Shown: one piece after another, positions 61,160-64,000 of the stretch
How positions within the stretch are numbered: position 1 is the first letter of the stretch
How the letters are laid out: each line of letters begins with the position of its first letter
Assembly: GCF_000820005.1 (NCBI RefSeq)
Contig: NZ_CDBL01000073.1
Span: 223,617-287,616 of the forward strand
Direction of reading: 5' to 3'
Length of the DNA stretch: 64,000 nt
DNA from: Aeromonas piscicola
GTDB lineage: Bacteria > Pseudomonadota > Gammaproteobacteria > Enterobacterales > Aeromonadaceae
Notes under the pieces: model-generated
Database searches by the model: none
What the model saw: only the letters and a program-made list of their open reading frames with translations
What the model was told of the DNA's origin: nothing
Program-made: the position numbers and the translations under genes

Positions 61160-63607
61160 ATGACTGCGACCCAGCCCACAGTGACCACCCTCTCTCCTGC
61201 CACGCCTCCTCGCGACGGTTTCATCCTGACCCGTCATGGCCGGGACGTGCGCGGCCGGGCCGGGCAAGGGGGACGCACCGAGATAGTGATGTGGCTCTGG
61301 AGCGAACAGGGACCGGTGCGGCTGGTGGTGCCGGGGCAGGAGCCGGTGTTTTTTCTGCCGCAGAGCCACATGCAGGAGGCGGCCGAGCTGTTCAAGGGGG
61401 CCGGCGTGAGCGGGCGATTTCGCCGTCTGCCCATGCACACCTTCGACGGGCGTGCCGTGGTGGGCTGCTATTTCTCCACCCTGAGCGCCTTTCACCGTGC
61501 CATCGAGCTGCTGCTGATCCGCGGGCTGGAGCACTTCGAGGCGGATATCCGGCTGCCGGAGCGCTTCCTGATGGAGCGCTTCATCACAGCCGGGGTACGT
61601 TTTGGCGGCCATGCACTGCAGAAGGGGGGCAAGCGTGGCTACTGGGAGGTGAACGAGGCGCGCTGCGCCCCGCAGGCGGTGACGCCGAGCCTCTCCTGGG
61701 TGTCGCTGGACGTGGAGTGTGCCATGGACGGGGCGCTCTTCTCGGTGGGGCTCTACAGCCGTGAGGATGCGCGGGTCATCATGATAGGTGCCCCCGAAGC
61801 CGGTGCCGAGGCGTGGGAGACCCGCATCGAGTGGGTGGCGGATGAAAATGCCCTGCTGAGTGCGCTGGAAACCTGGTTCAGCCAGCACGACCCCGATCTG
61901 GTGATCGGCTGGAATGTGGTCAATTTCGACTTTCGCCTGCTGCTGCGCCGCGCCGAACTCAACAAGCGGCGGCTGCGGCTCGGGCGAGGGCGCGAACTCT
62001 GCTTCTGGCGCTCGTCACGGGGCGATCCCCAGACCGGCAACGTCATCATCCCGGGGCGCATGGTGCTCGACGGCATCGATACCCTGAAAAGCGCCACCTG
62101 GCAGTTTGCCAGCTACAGCCTGGATGCGGTGGCAAGCGAACTGCTCGGCCGCGGCAAGGATATCGAGGATGTGGCGAACCGGGGTGAGAAGATCACCGAG
62201 CTGTTCCACTCCGACAAGGAGGCGCTCGCCCGCTACAACCTGGAGGATTGCAGGCTGGTGTGGGAGATCTTCGACTACTGCCACCTCATACCCTTTGCCA
62301 TCGAGCGGGCCTCCCTCACCGGCCTCGAACTCGATCGGGTGGGGGGCTCGGTGGCGGCCTTCACCAACCTCTATTTGCCACGGCTGCATCGCGGTGGCTA
62401 TGTGGCGCCCAATCTGCCTGCCGATGGCGGGCTGGCGAGCCCGGGCGGCTATGTGATGGACTCCAAACCCGGTCTCTATCGTCACGTGCTGGTGCTCGAT
62501 TTCAAGAGCCTCTATCCCAGCATCATCCGCACCTTCTGCATCGATCCCATGGGGCTGGTGGAGGGGTTGCAGCACCCGGACGAGGCCATTCCCGGTTTTC
62601 GCGGCGCCCTGTTTTCCCGTACTCGCCACTTTCTGCCGGATCTCATCGCCACCCTGTGGGCGGCGCGGGATCGGGCCAAGGCAGCCAGCAATAAGGCACT
62701 CTCCCAGGCGATCAAGATCATCATGAACTCCTTTTACGGCGTGCTGGGCTCGGGGGGCTGTCGTTTCTACGACCCCAGGCTTGCTTCTTCCATTACCCTG
62801 CGCGGTCACAGCATCATGCAGCAGACCCGGGAGTGGATTGAGGCGCAGGGGTTTGAGGTGATCTACGGTGATACCGACTCCACTTTCGTCCACCTGGCTA
62901 GGGAGACAAGCCCGCAGCAGGCGGACGAGATTGGCCATGAGCTGGCCCGGATGATCAACGACAACTGGAGTGCACTGATCAAGCGCGAGTTCGACCTGCC
63001 AAGCCATCTGGAGATCCAGTACGAGACCCATTACCGCCGCTTCCTGATGCCCACCATTCGCGGGCTGGAAAAGGGCAGCAAGAAGCGTTACGCCGGCCTG
63101 GTTGGAAACCAGGAAGAGGGGCGAGGGGAGGAAGAGCATCTGGTGTTCAAGGGGCTGGAATCGGTGCGTACCGACTGGACCATGCTGGCCAAGCAGTTTC
63201 AGACCCGGCTCTACGAGCTGGTGTTTCACGACGAGGATCCCAGCGGTTACGTGCGCACCATAGTGGATGAGACCAGGGCCGGTCTGCACGATGACTTGCT
63301 CATCTATCGCAAGCGGCTGCGCCAGAAGCTGGAGGAGTACCAGAAGAACGTGCCGCCCCATGTGCGGGCGGCGCGTCTGGCCGATGAGGAGAACTTGCGC
63401 CGCGGTCAGCCCCAGCGCTATCAGCACAGGGGCACCATAGCCTATCTGATGACGCTGGGCGGCCCGGAACCGCTGGAATACAGACGCAGCGCCATCGATT
63501 ACGAGCACTACATCGACAAGCAGCTGAGACCCATCGCCGACGCCATACTGCCCTTCATCGGCGAGTCATTCGACCGGATCTGCGGCCAGCAGCTGGATCT
63601 CTTCTAG
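61160..63607 (+). CDS. polB: DNA polymerase II (family B)
   Basis: 815 residues, slightly longer than the E. coli enzyme. The 3'-5' exonuclease has SLDVEC (Asp184, Glu186) and IGWNVVNFDF. The polymerase domain has motif A DFKSLYPSII from about 447, motif B KIIMNSFYGVLG and motif C YGDTDS (569-574). It restarts and bypasses stalled replication with proofreading in the SOS response. The LexA box upstream agrees. The ribosome site before ATG 61160 is weak. Confidence 0.97.
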   Translation: MTATQPTVTTLSPATPPRDGFILTRHGRDVRGRAGQGGRTEIVMWLWSEQGPVRLVVPGQEPVFFLPQSHMQEAAELFKGAGVSGRFRRLPMHTFDGRAVVGCYFSTLSAFHRAIELLLIRGLEHFEADIRLPERFLMERFITAGVRFGGHALQKGGKRGYWEVNEARCAPQAVTPSLSWVSLDVECAMDGALFSVGLYSREDARVIMIGAPEAGAEAWETRIEWVADENALLSALETWFSQHDPDLVIGWNVVNFDFRLLLRRAELNKRRLRLGRGRELCFWRSSRGDPQTGNVIIPGRMVLDGIDTLKSATWQFASYSLDAVASELLGRGKDIEDVANRGEKITELFHSDKEALARYNLEDCRLVWEIFDYCHLIPFAIERASLTGLELDRVGGSVAAFTNLYLPRLHRGGYVAPNLPADGGLASPGGYVMDSKPGLYRHVLVLDFKSLYPSIIRTFCIDPMGLVEGLQHPDEAIPGFRGALFSRTRHFLPDLIATLWAARDRAKAASNKALSQAIKIIMNSFYGVLGSGGCRFYDPRLASSITLRGHSIMQQTREWIEAQGFEVIYGDTDSTFVHLARETSPQQADEIGHELARMINDNWSALIKREFDLPSHLEIQYETHYRRFLMPTIRGLEKGSKKRYAGLVGNQEEGRGEEEHLVFKGLESVRTDWTMLAKQFQTRLYELVFHDEDPSGYVRTIVDETRAGLHDDLLIYRKRLRQKLEEYQKNVPPHVRAARLADEENLRRGQPQRYQHRGTIAYLMTLGGPEPLEYRRSAIDYEHYIDKQLRPIADAILPFIGESFDRICGQQLDLF

Positions 63608-63611
63608 CGAA

Positions 63612-63639
63612 GTTGCCCCGCCCCTGGTGGCGGGGCAAC
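63612..63639 (+). terminator. GC-rich hairpin after polB
   Basis: GTTGCCCCGCC (63612-63622) pairs with GGCGGGGCAAC (63629-63639). There is no T-run, so it may act with the next hairpin. Confidence 0.55.
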
Positions 63640-63699
63640 TGGGGGGCAGACCTGTGTCAGGATGGCGGGGAAGCTATGGCAGCAAAGCAGAATGCAAAA

Positions 63700-63724
63700 A
63701 GCCCGCTCGATGAGCGGGCTTTTT
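63700..63724. terminator. Bidirectional terminator between polB and the tRNA array
   Basis: AGCCCGCTC (63700-63708) and GAGCGGGCT (63712-63720) pair around GAT, with A-run on the left and T-run on the right. It ends the tRNA-Val transcript coming from the right and polB from the left. Confidence 0.88.
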
Positions 63725-63729
63725 CAATC

Positions 63730-63806
63730 TGGTGCGTCCTAGTGGATTCGAACCACCGACCCCCACCATGTCAAGGTGATGCTCTAACCAGCTGAGCTAA
63801 GGACGC
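63730..63806 (-). tRNA. tRNA-Val (GAC)
   Basis: The 77-base minus-strand sequence has acceptor stem GCGTCCT/AGGACGC, D-arm TAGCTCAGCTGGTTAGAGCA, anticodon loop TTGACAT (anticodon GAC, reading GUC/GUU), variable loop, T-loop GGTTCGAATCC and an encoded CCA at 63730-63732. Confidence 0.97.
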
Positions 63807-63841
63807 AGGGTGCGCAATGCGGCTTTTTCATTTGCGAGAAG

Positions 63842-63918
63842 TGGTGGGTTTAATTGGATTCGAACCAACGACCCCTACCATGTCAAGGTAGTGCTCTAAC
63901 CAACTGAGCTATAAACCC
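63842..63918 (-). tRNA. tRNA-Val (GAC), second copy with different acceptor stem
   Basis: 77 bases with the same anticodon loop TTGACAT and CCA encoded. The acceptor stem is GGGTTTA/TAAACCC and differs from the first copy, as do T- and D-stem bases. It is 35 bases upstream of the first copy in the same transcript. Confidence 0.97.
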
Positions 63919-63981
63919 ACATCAGGCAACTCTGTTTATTCGCATGAGGTTGAACCTGAAGGGAGTCAACTCACGGGAATA

Positions 63982-64000
63982 TGGTGCGTCCTAGTGGATT
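63982..64000 (-). tRNA. tRNA-Val, third copy, cut by the window end
   Basis: The last 19 bases repeat the 3' end of the first tRNA-Val (CCA, acceptor and T-stem start) exactly. The gene continues beyond the window. The anticodon is not visible, but identity to the first copy makes GAC likely. Confidence 0.8.

Overview
The window looks like a piece of an Aeromonas-type gammaproteobacterial chromosome (inference). The reasons are GC-rich core genes, a leucine/valine catabolic cluster with a MerR-type LiuR regulator, DNA polymerase II behind an SOS box, a tRNA-Val(GAC) array, and a P2/K139-like prophage. No 16S rRNA or taxon-specific marker is present, so the genus is not proven.

Layout. (1) 1-7490: the early and lysogeny end of a P2-like prophage. 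A tightly overlapping minus-strand early operon (small proteins, CII-like, Cox-like, Cro-like) faces a plus-strand LexA-like, self-cleaving CI repressor. Between CI and the tyrosine integrase sits an AT-rich two-gene cargo module (cytosolic protein plus four-helix membrane protein) that I cannot assign to a known family. It is the best candidate for an undescribed system. (2) 7490-15660: Na+:alanine symporter, GNAT enzyme, MtfA peptidase, acetate transporter, an octamer tandem repeat, a large DUF748 protein and a periplasmic solute-binding-like protein. (3) 15678-29755: divergent branched-chain amino acid catabolic operons. liuABCDE-liuR (leucine to acetoacetate and acetyl-CoA) runs on the minus strand. 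mmsA, an isobutyryl-CoA dehydrogenase, a hydratase, a hydrolase, mmsB and an SDR (valine) run on the plus strand. A palindromic LiuR-type operator lies between them. Four gene junctions carry leftover diverged copies of a neighbouring gene's end, which points to a mosaic built by recombination with a divergent relative. (4) 30144-32460: APA permease and TauE-type exporter. (5) 32519-33650: the 4.5S (SRP) RNA gene followed by integrase and IS256-type transposase debris. (6) 33651-36861: an AT-richer envelope-stress island (Crp/Fnr regulator, YqjD-like pseudogene, YqjE, YqjK-like protein, a 49-residue membrane protein, a BON lipoprotein) with three copies of a CRP-like operator. (7) 37276-48578: a c-di-GMP-rich stretch (frameshifted diguanylate cyclase, a GGDEF/EAL protein with a periplasmic partner, an HD-GYP protein) mixed with LysR/AraC regulators, a GH1 phospho-beta-glucosidase and an SDR. 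(8) 48810-58441: GH3 glucosidase lipoprotein, endonuclease IV, Gfo/Idh/MocA oxidoreductase, LysR plus TDT transporter, two tandem LpxM-like acyltransferases and a RIO-type kinase. (9) 58497-64000: GNAT, diguanylate cyclase, a frameshifted YbaK-type deacylase, SOS-controlled polB and a tRNA-Val array running off the end.

How the parts fit. The prophage appears built for SOS induction (cleavable CI, LexA-like box before int), and polB shares that control. The liu and mms arms feed leucine and valine carbon to acetyl-CoA, acetoacetate and propionyl-CoA under one shared regulatory region. Functions are given from family resemblance read by eye; no database search was run.
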